DNA from: Shinisaurus crocodilurus
Taxonomy: Eukaryota > Chordata > Lepidosauria > Squamata > Shinisauridae
Assembly (NCBI GenBank): GCA_021292165.1
Contig: CM037879.1
Location: forward strand, 17,879,525 to 17,943,524
Direction: 5' to 3'
DNA: 64,000 bases
In this document: positions 46,448-57,824 of the stretch, in pieces
Layout: each line of letters starts with the position of its first letter
How positions within the stretch are numbered: the first letter of the stretch is position 1
Made by a program: the position numbers and the translations under genes
Notes under the pieces: model-generated
The model's database searches: none
The model's input: only the letters and a program-made list of their open reading frames with translations
What the model was told of the DNA's origin: nothing

Positions 46448-47280
46448 AACACATATTGCTGCGCCCTTACACGTTATACCCCGCTTAACTCAGACTGCCC
46501 TCTAGTCCCCCCAAAGGGGCGGGTTGTACGTGGCGCCCCAGGCAGCCGCTCCCACTCCAGGCAGCCACTCTCATTCCATCCACCCCACAAATGCCAAAAC
46601 CCCACAAGGGATGCGGTCACTGCTCAGGCGGGCTGTAAATTGCTCTCCCTAGATGTCAATCTCTCCTTTATCCCCCTTCGCCAGGCTGCTATAATTCCCT
46701 TGGCTTCGACAGAGCCCGGAACCAGCAGCAAACAGGAGCCGCCCTTCGGCACCGCCCAAGGCCACTACCTTGGGCTGCGCCGGACAGATGAAGGGCTGGC
46801 AGGTGAAACCCTGCCCAGGTCCCAGATGGAGACAGTTGCCCCGCTCTCACTCACTCTCTGCTCCTTGTCCGGCTTCCTCCCTCTCTCTCTCAAGATGGGG
46901 CGAGAAGTCGCGGTGGTCTGGCGAGAGAGGGGCAACAACGGCGGCAAGCAGGCATTGGTCGGCTTGGGCTGCACCAACAGATGAAGCTCCCACAGGAGCT
47001 TGAGCTCCCTTTGAGAAACACCATGGAAAAGCCTTGCCAGGTCAGCAAAGGCCTGCTTCTTATGCCCCAGCCCCAAAGTTGTTGCAGCAGGGAATGGGGT
47101 GGCAGGTTGCTGGGCCTGGGTCTGCAAGGAGGCAGCGCAGAAGCCCCACAGGAGGGTCCGACCCCAGCCAGGCAGTAGCAGCAGCAGCAGCGCTGGGTCA
47201 CAAACCTGCCTTGCAACTGTAGAGCCTCTTCCCCTTGAGAAACACAATGGAAAAGCCTTTGGGATGTTAAATCCCATTTG
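46448..47280 (-). other. GC-rich region upstream of L2 (possible L2 5' UTR)
   Basis: A GC-rich block continuous with the L2 5' side. The text 'ccctttgagaaacaccatgg' plus 'aaaagcctt' at 47008-47037 recurs at 47231-47259 with small changes, about 222 bp apart. This fits tandem 5' UTR monomers or a local duplication. The 170-codon minus-strand ORF at 47277-46765 is low in complexity and not recognised as an ORF1 protein. Confidence 0.45.
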
Positions 47281-49317
47281 TTACAGTGTACCTACTCTAA
47301 GTAGGACTTGTGTTAGATTTTACTCCTGGTTCCCACTGCAGGAGTAATTCTATAGGATTTGTAGAATTGTGTAATAGTAGACACCTTTTTGTGGCACATT
47401 TGCTCCCTGTTTTGTGGCACAATATGTTCTGGCCTGGATAAATTTATACATGAGGGGAGCTAGTAGTGGTGTCCGGCCTTTGTGTACTGGGTTGAAGTAG
47501 ATGAAGTTTGGATTCCTCCAGTATACACTATGTTGAAAAAGTATTTCAATATGCTTTCATTGACAATAAAATAACCATAATCAGACCCTCTTGCTTAAAA
47601 AAAAAATAATTTGTGGTACAGCTGAAAGAGAGAAGACTGATGAATCAGAAAGACAACAAAAATACTGGAATATTATTGTGTATACATTATGGATTTTACT
47701 GAATTGTGGCTCTAATTTCTTTTCAGTTAAAAAGTAATTATACTTTGAAATATTTGAGAAAACAGTGCAGTATTTCATGTAGCTTTTATGGATTATATCA
47801 GAAATACAGCCATGGAACGAAGACCACCAACTACCTATGGATCGATTTGGAAGAACTCTTTTCAATAAGATGTGATTGGATTTTAATCAATTTTTCTATG
47901 AATTATAATGTCATCATCTATTTATATCTTGTCACTGTTGATTGTTGGAATTCATATTTTAATGAATTTAAATAAAAAGTGTGGCTAACACCCCCCATAT
48001 TGTAATTTATTTGTATTCAGTGCAAGCCATGATTAACAAGGCATGGTTAACTTAGATCCCATGGAAATCAACAGGCCTTAAGTTAATAATGACTAACTTT
48101 TACATTGATTTCCAGGGATCCTAAGTATAACTAATTTAGTCTGGATCCATCCCTATGTGTGGAGAAGACAAATATCCGGATCTGAGCTTTTTCTTCCTAT
48201 GCAGCAGGATCCAGTGTAGGTTTGAGGAGCTGTTCAACTACACATTTAATCAGCATGAGACCCTTATTGCTCCTGTACACCAATTATTGAATCAAGCCAC
48301 TGAAGAATGTTCAGATGGAGTCACGGTGGATAAAACAATTCAGTGCTGTTTAATTTATCTTATTTTGGGGTACTAGTATTATCAAGTAATTTCATGGGCT
48401 CCTAACCATGGGCCTGATCCAGTAAAAATTAACCAGTTTGATTTCATTGGGAGTATAAGGCAGTTCTTTTACATTTCTCCCATATAAGCCTGAGGTACTC
48501 CATGATGGAGTAAATCCACACCGGATGTGTTTTATGTCTTTGAGGCTCAGATACATCTGAAAGTATCACAAATGTTTGTGTGGAAAAATAATAAAGTGAA
48601 GTGACAAAATACTTTAGTAAGTTTTAATTTATTTATTTTTAACGTTGTTACCACTCTTTGCAACGTAATGGAATTAGCGGCCTTTGAGACTGACATGAAA
48701 TGCTTACCTTGAACATCTGACAATCGGATAAAAGAATATATATTTGATGGCAACTTCCAGGGTAGGGGAGTGGTGGACTCTGATTTAAAAGAACCCATAA
48801 CAGATTATTTTGAATTTAGTGCTGGGCAACAGACCTCCTTTCTCTTGCACTACATTTGTATGGATAGCACAGAGGAACAGACTTGGCTGAAATGTGCATT
48901 TTCCCCAAGACAGTGCATTAAAATACCTGTTAGAATAACCCTGACAGGCATGAAAAGAAAAGTAGCTATCTTAACCGACAATGATCAATTGTAGTATTGT
49001 TGACAGACAGTCACAGAGAACACTGCCCTGTGGTGCTCACTTCCTGTTCCTCAAGTGCATTTTAACTTAACTCATTAGTATGTATTCCATGTATATTACT
49101 GTCCCTGTGCAGACACAGAGAGGTATCTATTTTCATGTTCTACAGTATTTTATGGTTTGTGAGCTAATATACCTCAAGATAGTTTAACAAATGTTTGGTG
49201 CCATAGAGCATGTTATACAAATGTCTTAAACATGAACTTGTAGTACTTTTAGTGGTAATAAAATGGCTTAAGTCACAGACTAATCTTGGTCACAGAGTAT
49301 ATGATACACTGTATTTG
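47281..49317. other. Unassigned sequence
   Basis: No gene recognised. 47283-47370 has a diverged piece resembling the short CAATCCTA MITE family. The rest appears single copy. Confidence 0.35.
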
Positions 49318-49565
49318 CATTTATTTATTTATTTAATAGATTTTAGCCCACCTTTCACAGTATCCTCACAAGGTGGCTCACAACAAGATTAGTGACAGAA
49401 CATGGGTGAAGATGTCCTATTCTTCAGTGCTAGACCTGCTATAAATATTTATTTGGAGAGATAGGGCAACCGTCACCATATGCTTCTCAGGTTATAAATG
49501 AGCTATAACCATATGAGAAACAAGTGGGGATGTGCAACAAAATATTTAAGTCCAAGAACCCATGT
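49318..49565. repeat. Local duplication, copy 1
   Basis: This 248-bp block, starting in an L2-like tail ('atagattttagcccaccttt') and ending 'aagtccaagaacccatgt', recurs in the same orientation at 50583-50828. Differences are dominated by single-base indels. Confidence 0.9.
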
Positions 49566-49644
49566 CAAAATACTTATGTACAAAGGTTCAACTATCTGGA
49601 CATCTTACAAAAGTTGTGGCATCTCAAAAACTGCCAGTCTTATC

Positions 49645-49910
49645 ATAGAATAGTAGAGTTGGAAGGGACCTCTAAGGCTATCAAGTCCAACCCCATGCTC
49701 AATGCAGGAATCCAAGTTAAAGCATCCCTGACAGATGGCTGTCCAGATGCATCTTGAATGCCTCCAGTGTGGGAGAGCACACTACCTCCCTAGGTAATGG
49801 GTTCCATTGTTGTGTTGCTTTAACAGTCAGGAAGTTTTTCCCGCTGTTCAGCTGGAATCTGGCTTCCTGTAACTTGAGCCCATTATTCTGTGTCCTGCAA
49901 CTGCTGGGGC
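49645..49910 (-). mobile_element. CR1 LINE 3' end
   Basis: Begins with the CR1 terminus 'tcatagaatagtagagttgg' and runs through 'ccaaccccatgctcaatgca', 'tgacagatggctgtccag', 'acctccctaggtaatggg' and 'cttcctgtaacttgagccc'. This is the CR1 3' UTR in reverse, intact at the 3' side and 5' truncated. Confidence 0.9.
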
Positions 49911-49959
49911 ATTTAGGGGGTGGCAGCCCCCCAACCCCTTTTTGGGGCCAAGAATCACT

Positions 49960-50091
49960 TCATAAGGTACATGGATAAAACAAGCAGCAACTGTTGGGGA
50001 ATAGTATATATAATTCTAGACTGTTCAATCTGACTGAACTTTGTTGACCTGTCCAAAAAGGGAGCTGTTATTTATGTCATAAGGTACATGG
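49960..50091. other. 102-bp segment between 15-bp direct repeats
   Basis: TCATAAGGTACATGG occurs at 49960-49974 and 50077-50091. The enclosed 102 bases look like an insertion with a 15-bp target duplication. I do not recognise the inserted sequence. Confidence 0.6.
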
Positions 50092-50220
50092 CTGAAACTG
50101 GTTCCATTTGGTAGAGATCACCTTCCTGTATCTTAAAATATCCAATCTGACTGCTTTACATGGGTCCAACCCCAAATCAGACCATTTAATATGATCCGAG
50201 TCAAAACCATTTCCACTGTA

Positions 50221-50469
50221 CAGTAAAACCTTGGATTGCAAGTAACTTGGTCTGCAAGTGTTTTGCAAGACAAGCAAATTTTTAAAATAAATTTTAACTT
50301 GATAAACAAGCGACGTCTTGCAATACAAGTACTGTAGTACGGTCAAGAAAAATGAAGACTTTACACTATCATTCTTTATTGCAGCTTAAATTAAAAATAT
50401 GTGTACAAATTTCTTATGGGGAATTTTGCTTTCCGGAACGAATTATGCTTGCAATCCAAGGTATTACTG
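50221..50469. mobile_element. MITE with CAGTAATACCTTGG-type termini, TA target
   Basis: CAGTAAAACCTTGGATTGC at the left and its inverse ending GTATTACTG at the right, with TA on both sides. Same length (249 bp) as the copy at 7161, inverted relative to it. Shares 'caagcgacgtcttgcaatac' with it in reverse. Confidence 0.85.
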
Positions 50470-50582
50470 TACTCAGGAAATGATATTTCCGCTCCAGAAA
50501 TGTATTGGTACTTCTGTTTTGGGGGCTTACTGTGTGTTTGCATCCCTTGATGGGTGTCATAAGGAAAACCTTTGTTGGTCTG

Positions 50583-50828
50583 GCATATTTATTTATTTAA
50601 TAGATTTTAGCCCACCTTTCACAGTAGTCCTCACAAGTGGCTCAACAACAAGATTAGTGACATAACATGGTGAAGATGTCCTATTCTTCTGCTAGACCTT
50701 CTATACAATATTTAGTGGTAAGATAGGGCAACCGTCCACATAATGCTTCTCAGGTTACTAATGATCTATAACCATATGAGAAAACAATGGGGATGTGCAA
50801 CAAAATATTTAAGTCCAAGAACCCATGT
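50583..50828. repeat. Local duplication, copy 2
   Basis: Second copy of the 49318-49565 block, 1265 bp downstream. Sample differences: 'acagtagtcctc' against 'acagtatcctc', and 'catggtgaag' against 'catgggtgaag'. Confidence 0.9.
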
Positions 50829-51166
50829 GTTCATTTAGTCTGCAGTTTCCTACGTGTTGAGTTTAGTCTGCCTTATGTGCTGAGTTTACTCTGCCTTGTT
50901 GGTGGGGGGAGCCAATTCTTTTCAGGGTTACTTTGGGCTCTTTGGGCTATGTGCATATTAATCTAATCACTGCAAGCTTCTATTCATTGCCCATTCATAC
51001 CTTTAGGCCTCAATCACTCTCTATATTCAAACCTTCATTTGCCTCCTGTGCGAGGGCTCTGGTGGAGGGCTGCACTTTCCTCCTGAATCCTTGCTTACCC
51101 AATGCTGTTATTGGGGCCTGTTGTGGACTTCTTCTGAGCCATAGCCATAACCAAATGATTATAACT

Positions 51167-51320
51167 TGTCATTATGTGCAAACCAGGAATTGTGGTTTAA
51201 AAGAAACTCTAGTCAATTGCTAAACAAACCAACAATAAACTCTGGGTTGTTTTCCTGGCTTGTTTAATAAAAAACTGGAATTTATTTTAAAGCACAATTT
51301 CTGGTTGGCACATAATGACA
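51167..51320. repeat. Foldback element with 30-bp inverted arms
   Basis: 'tgtcattatgtgcaaaccag' at 51167 pairs with 'ctggttggcacataatgaca' ending at 51320. The arms extend inward to about 30 bp with few mismatches. A probable MITE; the outer boundary is unclear. Confidence 0.75.
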
Positions 51321-52144
51321 AACCAGGAATCTGATAAAGCAAAATAGAATTCTGGCTTATTCGTCCTCCTGGTTTCATTGGAGCAGAAGATGGGAGGAGG
51401 AGGCATGCTCTTTATGCTTGTGCATGTGGTGGATGTAGTGCTAAATTATAGTTTAGTATTATGTGTGAACACTACCTTTGTTAGTAAATTGTTCTGTTTT
51501 TTATTTTTGTTTAGATATGTAAGAATAAGTAAGTATTCTTGCTTCAATTCGGTTTTTAAACCCTTTAAGGGTCACCATTTATTACAGGAAGATCTCATTT
51601 GTTTACCAAGATTATTTCTAGATCAGATATTATTTTGGATAGATTTTACTGTACATTGATGAGTTACAAAATTGTTTCATGGTTAATTTTATTTTTACAG
51701 GATTACTCTCCAATCAGGTATTTAGTTGAAGTCACTGTAAATGTATTTAGATACAAATATCCTCCTTATGAGTAATAGCTTCTCCCCAATAAAATGAAAC
51801 CCACTCAAATAAACACCTGATATGAAAATAATCATGTTACACTTGAAACAAATACTCTCCATAAACTTTAAAAACAATCCAACTTGTTAAATCCAGAGAA
51901 ATGAATAATCTTGTTAAAATGATAAAATCTTTGTTCTCCAAATGAAAAGACACACTACAATCATGATCAGACTTGTTATAGAAAATCTAGATGCAAATCT
52001 TTTTTGTGATTAATTTATGACAAAAATAATGATGAACTCCCTCTTCCTTTTCACTAATAAGGCTTTTATAGAATAGATTTACTGAATGTTTTCACCTAAA
52101 AGGTTTTTGAAAATCTAATACCTCTCCCATATACATATCCATGA
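51321..52144. other. Unassigned sequence
   Basis: AT-rich. No recognised feature. Confidence 0.4.
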
Positions 52145-52367
52145 AAATATTGGGAGAGGTTGTCCAGAGTTTTGGGGTTCAGTGCCACCAGTATGCTGAT
52201 GATTCCCACAAGTCTTTATCTATCCTTTCCATCTTGATCTAAATCAGTGTCTGATGTTGGTAATGGACTGGATGAGGGTGAATAAATTGGAACTTAAGAC
52301 AAGGCAGAGGTGCTCTTGATTAGTTAAAAGGCAGAATTAATCTGTGCTGAATGTAATTGCATTCCCC

Positions 52368-52443
52368 TTGAAGACTCAGGTTCGCAGTTTGGGTGTACTT
52401 CTGGATTCAGCCCTGAATCTGGATGCTCAGGTTTTGGTGGTGG
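52368..52443 (+). pseudogene. L2 RT thumb-region remnant
   Basis: The frame reads KTQVRSLGVLLDSALNLDAQ, the L2 block after the YADD box. It is cut by the Tx1-like insertion. Confidence 0.8.
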
Positions 52444-53343
52444 ATGCATTGATTGAGGCTGAGCAGTTATATCGACCTACAATTCATGTTTATAAATACT
52501 TATTATCGATGAATAAGTATGATACACAGAGTCTTAAAGATGAATGGAATAGGGAATTACATGGTCTTATGTTGCCTAATCAAATGGAACATTGTTTTGT
52601 GTCTGTTTCAGAAGGGTCTTTGGATCTTAGGTTATGTCTTATTCAGCAAAAACTTTTGTTTCGTGTTTATTGGACACCACAATGTCTTTTTAATAAGGGT
52701 TTGTCTAAGTCAGCTAACTGTTGGAGGTTTAATACTGCGAATGTTTAGTTTACCCATATGTTTTGGCAATGCCCAGTGGTTGCTTCTTTTTGGGTAGAGA
52801 TCATAGTACAGATAAATCTAGTATTAGAATGCTCTTTAATATTTACTGATGCACATGTTCTTTTAAATTATATACCTGCTGTATGGAATTTGTCACAAGG
52901 ACAATGCATGTGAATTTTCCGCACCCTCTTGACAACCAAAAGACTGATATTACAACACTGGAAAGATAAACGTCCACATTCTATAACACAATGGATGGAG
53001 GACCTAATAACACTTTCAACATTTGAGTGGGTGGTATTTAGACGCCACCTGCAGATGGATAAATACATGGATATTTGGTCTGCTTTTTCTGAACTTTATG
53101 CATAACTGTTTTTATGGATTGCTACATACTTTTTGATACTTATGGATATATATTTCATACATATTTTGGCTATTGGACGGTATAAAAATGTATTAAATAA
53201 ATAAAAAATACTGTAAGTGATCCATTTAAAATACTGTAAGAAAATTGCAAAAAAAAATTGTTCATTTTTTTCTTTCTTCATTTTTTATGGTTTTTGTTTT
53301 GGTGTAATTCACATTTTTAAAAACTAATAAATTTTTTTTTAAA
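52444..53343 (+). mobile_element. Tx1-like (L1 group) LINE, 5'-truncated, nested in L2
   Basis: Flanked by the 14-bp repeat GGTTTTGGTGGTGG (52430-52443 and 53344-53357). It holds the end of an ORF2, a 3' UTR and an A-rich end ('aaactaataaattt' and a final A-run). About 900 bp long. Confidence 0.85.
52480..53105 (+). pseudogene. Tx1-like ORF2 C-terminal remnant
   Basis: Motifs in order: QQKLLFRVYWTPQ near 52640, NCWRFNT near 52718, THMFWQCPVVASFW near 52753, RLILQHWKDKRPHS near 52940, and RRHLQMDKYMDIWSAF near 53040. This is the downstream 'YWTP...CWRC...H..W.CP...FW' arrangement and the HWK block of Tx1/L1-group ORF2. A TAG near 52746 and a TGA near 52910 break the frame. Confidence 0.75.
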
Positions 53344-53441
53344 GGTTTTGGTGGTGGCCAGGAGTGCATTTGTACAACTGAGACTAGTGTGACACATGTC
53401 TTAATTACATCCTGTTTGGACTACTATAACACGCTCTAAGG

Positions 53442-53691
53442 CAGGGGTTCTCGACCAGAGGGGAATTCCCCCCAAGGGGGAATTTCAGGGTTTGGGGGGG
53501 GGGAATTGGGACCGTATACTCAAACTGTTGGAATACTGATCTTTCTACAAATTACAGGTTATACATAATCTACAGGACATCACACCTTATTGTATGGCAC
53601 AGATTAAGTCAGGCAATCTTGGAAAGGGGGGAATGATATTATGACATATGGTGAAACGGTGCATGGGGCAAAAAAAGGTTGAGAACCACTG
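53442..53691. mobile_element. hAT MITE nested in L2, 250 bp
   Basis: A perfect 8-bp target duplication CTCTAAGG lies at 53434-53441 and 53692-53699. The termini CAGGGGTTCTCGACC and GGTTGAGAACCACTG are inverted copies, typical of hAT-Charlie-like elements. The interior is non-coding. It interrupts the host L2 coding remnant. Confidence 0.95.
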
Positions 53692-54313
53692 CTCTAAGGG
53701 CTGCCTCTGAAAAGTGCTCAGGAACATCAGCTGGTCCAAAATTCTGCAGTCAGACTGTTGACTGGGGGTAGTTAGGGGGAGCATGTGGCTCCCTTGTTAC
53801 AACAGCTTCACTGGCAACCAATCTGTTTCTAGGGACACTTGAAAGTGCTGGTTATGACCTATAATGCCATATATGACTTGGGACTGGGCTGCATAAAAGA
53901 CCACATTCTCCCATATGTGCTTGTCTGGGTTTTAAGATCTTCAGGGAACACCTTTTTCTCACTTGCACAGTCATTGGAGGAACATTTGGTCAGGATGTGA
54001 CAGAGGATCTTCTTGGTGGCTGCTCTCAGGCTGTGGAACTCCCTGCTGAGGAATGCTAGGTTGGGTCCCTTTTCATCCTCCTTCCACTGGCAGGCAAATA
54101 TGTTTTTATTCAAGCAGGCCTTTGGCATGTAAGCTGGTCTGCTGTTGAAGGGGATTTAACTGGTTGTGTGCTGATTGTTGTGTTTTTAATTAATTCGTTC
54201 TTCTGTTATGTTTTAACCAAGATTTTGTTTTAATCTGTATTGTTATTGTTATCCGCCTTCCATTGCTGGTGGAAAGGCACTGGTTGGTGGAAATACATTA
54301 AATAAATAAATAA

Positions 54314-56171
54314 ATGAGGATGCAATCTGTCTGCATTGTAGTCCTTTGACTATGATGCACATTTTTTCCCAATGCAGACCCACATTCACATTCTCTTGCA
54401 GTCACATATTAACACCCTGTTCACATGTACTAGACTTGAATCAGGGCCACAATGTTTTATTATACTAGTGGCAAAAATGCAGCAGTGACTTTTCTATCTA
54501 TTTTAAGAGTAAGATAAGTGTGTGCTGATGTAGAACATTATATTTAATTATAACGGATTTTAACTATTCTTAAAATAGTTCTATTTTGTTTATTATTATT
54601 TATTAAATGTGTTTATTTTCAGAGATCTTGTTCTTTAATACATATATAATAGCTGTGGTTTTGTAATGTGGTGTTTTCTAAAAGCCTATCTAGATTAAAC
54701 GATGTTAACCTAGATGGCTTTGTCTGTACACGTTATACCAGTTGCAAAATGAAGGAAATAACAACTGAAACATGGAAAACCTTAAGGCTGGCATTGATAG
54801 TATTATTATTATATATCTATAAAAGGAAACCCCCTCCCCATCCCATACACAGGCTTGAGTTAGCCTTTTAAAAATGTGTTTAATGTTGCAGTTCACGTTA
54901 CTTTGCCACAATGCACACAGCCAAGTGCCTTACTGAGATTGTACAATTTTATTATAAAGTAGGTTCATGCATATTGTACATCATAATTTAGTTATGACAC
55001 CATTATGTTCCAAGTTTGAATTATGTCTCATTCATCTTGCTTCTTCTCAGCAAATTACAGCACTCTTTTTCTTTCCTTACCCATCTTTATGAGCATTAGT
55101 ATGAAGGTGTGACAGAAATGTATTGTACTGTCAGTTGCAAAGACCTGGGAGCAGAACTAGTACCCATGGCTTAAAGATGGTAATTGTGGACTGTGTCAAT
55201 GAGAAGCTGAATTTTCATAGTGGGAGTGGAGGGGGAGCTGAATTGGGGCTGATAGTTATGAGGCTGAGGAGCATTCTGTCCTGCTCTTCCAACTGGAGGT
55301 AAGTCACTGTGATGACAGTAGCTATTAAGGAGGGATTGAAACACCTCTTCAGAAAGTCAGTTAAATCTGGTAATTGGGTATCATTCAAGGTGCAGAGATC
55401 TAAGGGATAAGTACCAGCAAAAGTGCTAGAAACTATGAGAAAAGGTGATGATAAAAGAAGAGCCTTAATGGAATTACAAACTCTGCATGATACATTGCTC
55501 AGTACAAGCTATATCAACCCTTCTTTGCCCCAAATGTGCTAACTTCTGAGGGATGTTCTCTCCCCTCCCCCCAAGATTCAAGCACATATCACTCTTTCCT
55601 GAATGCTTATGTTAAATTGTGCATATGCAAGGATATTGCAGCTGGCACTGTAGCGTAAATGCAACTATGTGTAACATGCTGAACCAAAATGTAGTAGGCA
55701 GAAATAAAAAATATATAATGGAATTCAGTATCATGACTGAAGAGGCTCACAAATTGAAATGATTGTATGGCTGCAGTGTTAGAACCAAGATGCATTTCTG
55801 GGATATCTTTTCACTGTTGGATTTTATTTGTTTATTTTTGACAATATCAGCTACTATTTAGACACTTACAGGTTTTGGACAGATTAGAACCAAAGGTTGT
55901 GGGATGCAAGTGTGTATAACAGCCTAATAATGTTTTATTCTTTTTGGAACAAATTTGTTGCACAAAATGTCAGAAGAGTCATTTTGTTCATGTCAGTTAT
56001 TTGAAAGTAATGGAAAGATGCCAAAGTGAAAAGCCCAGTAATTCATGCACTGGTGTAATGGAGCAAATGAAATACAAAGCTCTTGTACAGGTCCAATTTC
56101 AGCACCAAATGCTTACCTGTCAGTCAGCAAAATTGTCCCTGAATAAAAATGAACCCATCTGAGAGGGAAAG

Positions 56172-56174
<3 letters not shown>
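54314..56174. other. Unassigned AT-rich sequence
   Basis: Nothing recognised. ORFs are short and lack motifs. Confidence 0.4.

Positions 56175-56229
<55 letters not shown>
56175..56229. repeat. (AT)n-(AC)n microsatellite
   Basis: About nineteen AT dinucleotides run into eight AC dinucleotides. Confidence 0.95.
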
Positions 56230-57436
56230 TCACATTCTTTGCATCTGTCGCAAGGCAGAAGAGCCTCTGAGAAGGAAAAAAATGCTGAAAAGGAAATCTT
56301 AACAGTGAGTTGACATGTATCATTCACTAGAAAAGTCTTGCATTTGTGTTCTCTCTCTCTCTTTTTCTAGTGTTGCACCTGTTTGGTATCTTTTATCTTC
56401 CTGAATGGACAGATGATTTCCCCTAGGCTATGATAGACTTGACCAATTAGTGACTTGAAGGGAAAGCTTTAGACAGGTAGCTATTGACTTCTGGTTGCAG
56501 CTATGGTTTGTATTTGTGAAGGAACTGATGACAAGTGTTAAGTCCTGAGATGCTGAATACCTTTTGAAAGTATGATTTTTGTGGCCCAAGGCAACTGATT
56601 TCTCTGCAGAAGGTTTCAGTAGATCTGTGGATTCGTTAAAATCAATTCCCACTGCTGGGAGAGCAACTCTCAGTGATGAGAGAGATATACCGAAAAGCAT
56701 AACATAGTACACAGTATTAGAATCCTAGAAGCATGTGTCTGGAAGGAATCTGAACCAGAAGGTCATCTATTCAGAGTTGGGAAGACTGTCAATAGCAATT
56801 GACTGGTAGATTGTGGAGTGATTTCAAGTTGGCCAGAGCCATCCGTCCTGTCCCTGGTGTTCCAAGTGATTTTATATGCGGGCAGGGTGAATTATGTGAT
56901 GCTTTGAAGCAGCAGCCATGCATAGGAGACAGCATGGTGTGATGCTGACCTTTTCCAAAACCCAGCCAGGTAGCAGTGCTACTTGCCCATATGCTGAGGC
57001 CTACTCATGCTGGCCTATGCTGCTGTGTATCCACTTATGCTCTTGGATATCCCATGGATTGTGGGCAAGTGGGGAAGGAAGGGACAGAAGTGAACCCCAG
57101 GTCACCTTGCCAACAAAGCATTGGATAGGACAGGGCTTGCGTGTATGCATGAGGAAAACACATATATTGTGCACACATGTGTAAGAGTCTTCTGAGTGTG
57201 TGTAAGAGTGTGTTTATCTTGTGCCCTCTGCTCTGCTTACTCTCTGTGTGTTGTCTCTGTCAGTCTGCTTCTGGCAGGCTTTTTGGTGCTGTGTGCATTT
57301 GTGTGTAGGTACATGCATGAAAGTCTTGTGGCTGTTATGAGTATGAGAGTGTGTATATGTGCACATCCAAGAGAGATTGTGGGTGTCTTGTATCTTCTAC
57401 TTTGTTTTTCCCTCTGTCCATGGTGACTCTCAGGGA
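56230..57436. other. Unassigned sequence
   Basis: No gene recognised. A region rich in TG motifs (about 57150-57380) gives Cys/Val-rich ORFs that are not taken as coding. Confidence 0.4.
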
Positions 57437-57824
57437 GGGTTCACACGACATGACAATCTACACTGCAACACAAGCTGCGCAGTGTGAGTTGATTGCCTGG
57501 GGACGACAATGTGCCCAACAGATGATCGGGACGGGCACATCGTGGGTCTGTGCCCCCCTCCTCCCCCCTCAGGTGGGTTACAAAGTTTCTTTTTGGCAGG
57601 GAGGTAGACATTGTTGCAGTCTATGTCCCTGCCGAAAAGAAACCTTGTAGCCCCCTCCAAGCCCGCCATAGAGAGTGGGGTATAAAAATGGGGTGGGGCT
57701 TAAGGAAACACCCTTAGCAGCAGACACATTCGGATTTTGGGGGGGAGCCCATGTCTCCCTAGTGCCCCCCCCAAGGTGTCCCCAAGGTGATAGGCCATGG
57801 TGGGTTGGCATGTCATGCGAACCC
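57437..57824. mobile_element. MITE with GGGTTCACACGACATGACA termini
   Basis: GGGTTCACACGACATGACA at 57437 and TTGGCATGTCATGCGAACCC ending at 57824 are inverted copies. The 388-bp body is non-coding and contains an inverted pair around 'cctttttggcaggga'/'tccctgccgaaaag' near 57590-57645. Related to the copy at 13590-13988. Confidence 0.85.

Larger units (their letters stand above)
52145..54313 (+). mobile_element. L2 LINE, interrupted twice
   Basis: RT-region text before the first insertion ('YADDS' near 52193 and KTQVRSLGVLLDSALNL at 52368-52420) resumes after it at 53358 with ARSAFVQLRLV-like text. It then continues through a second insertion into a region similar to 'LHW.P' L2 text near 53805, a C-terminal block near 54020-54130, and a 3' UTR ending (AAAT)n near 54313. 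Stops and shifts are frequent. Confidence 0.85.

Noticed and set aside
57196..57426. Cys/Val-rich membrane-like ORF
   Set aside because: The sequence is a TG-rich low-complexity stretch that yields such residues in any frame.
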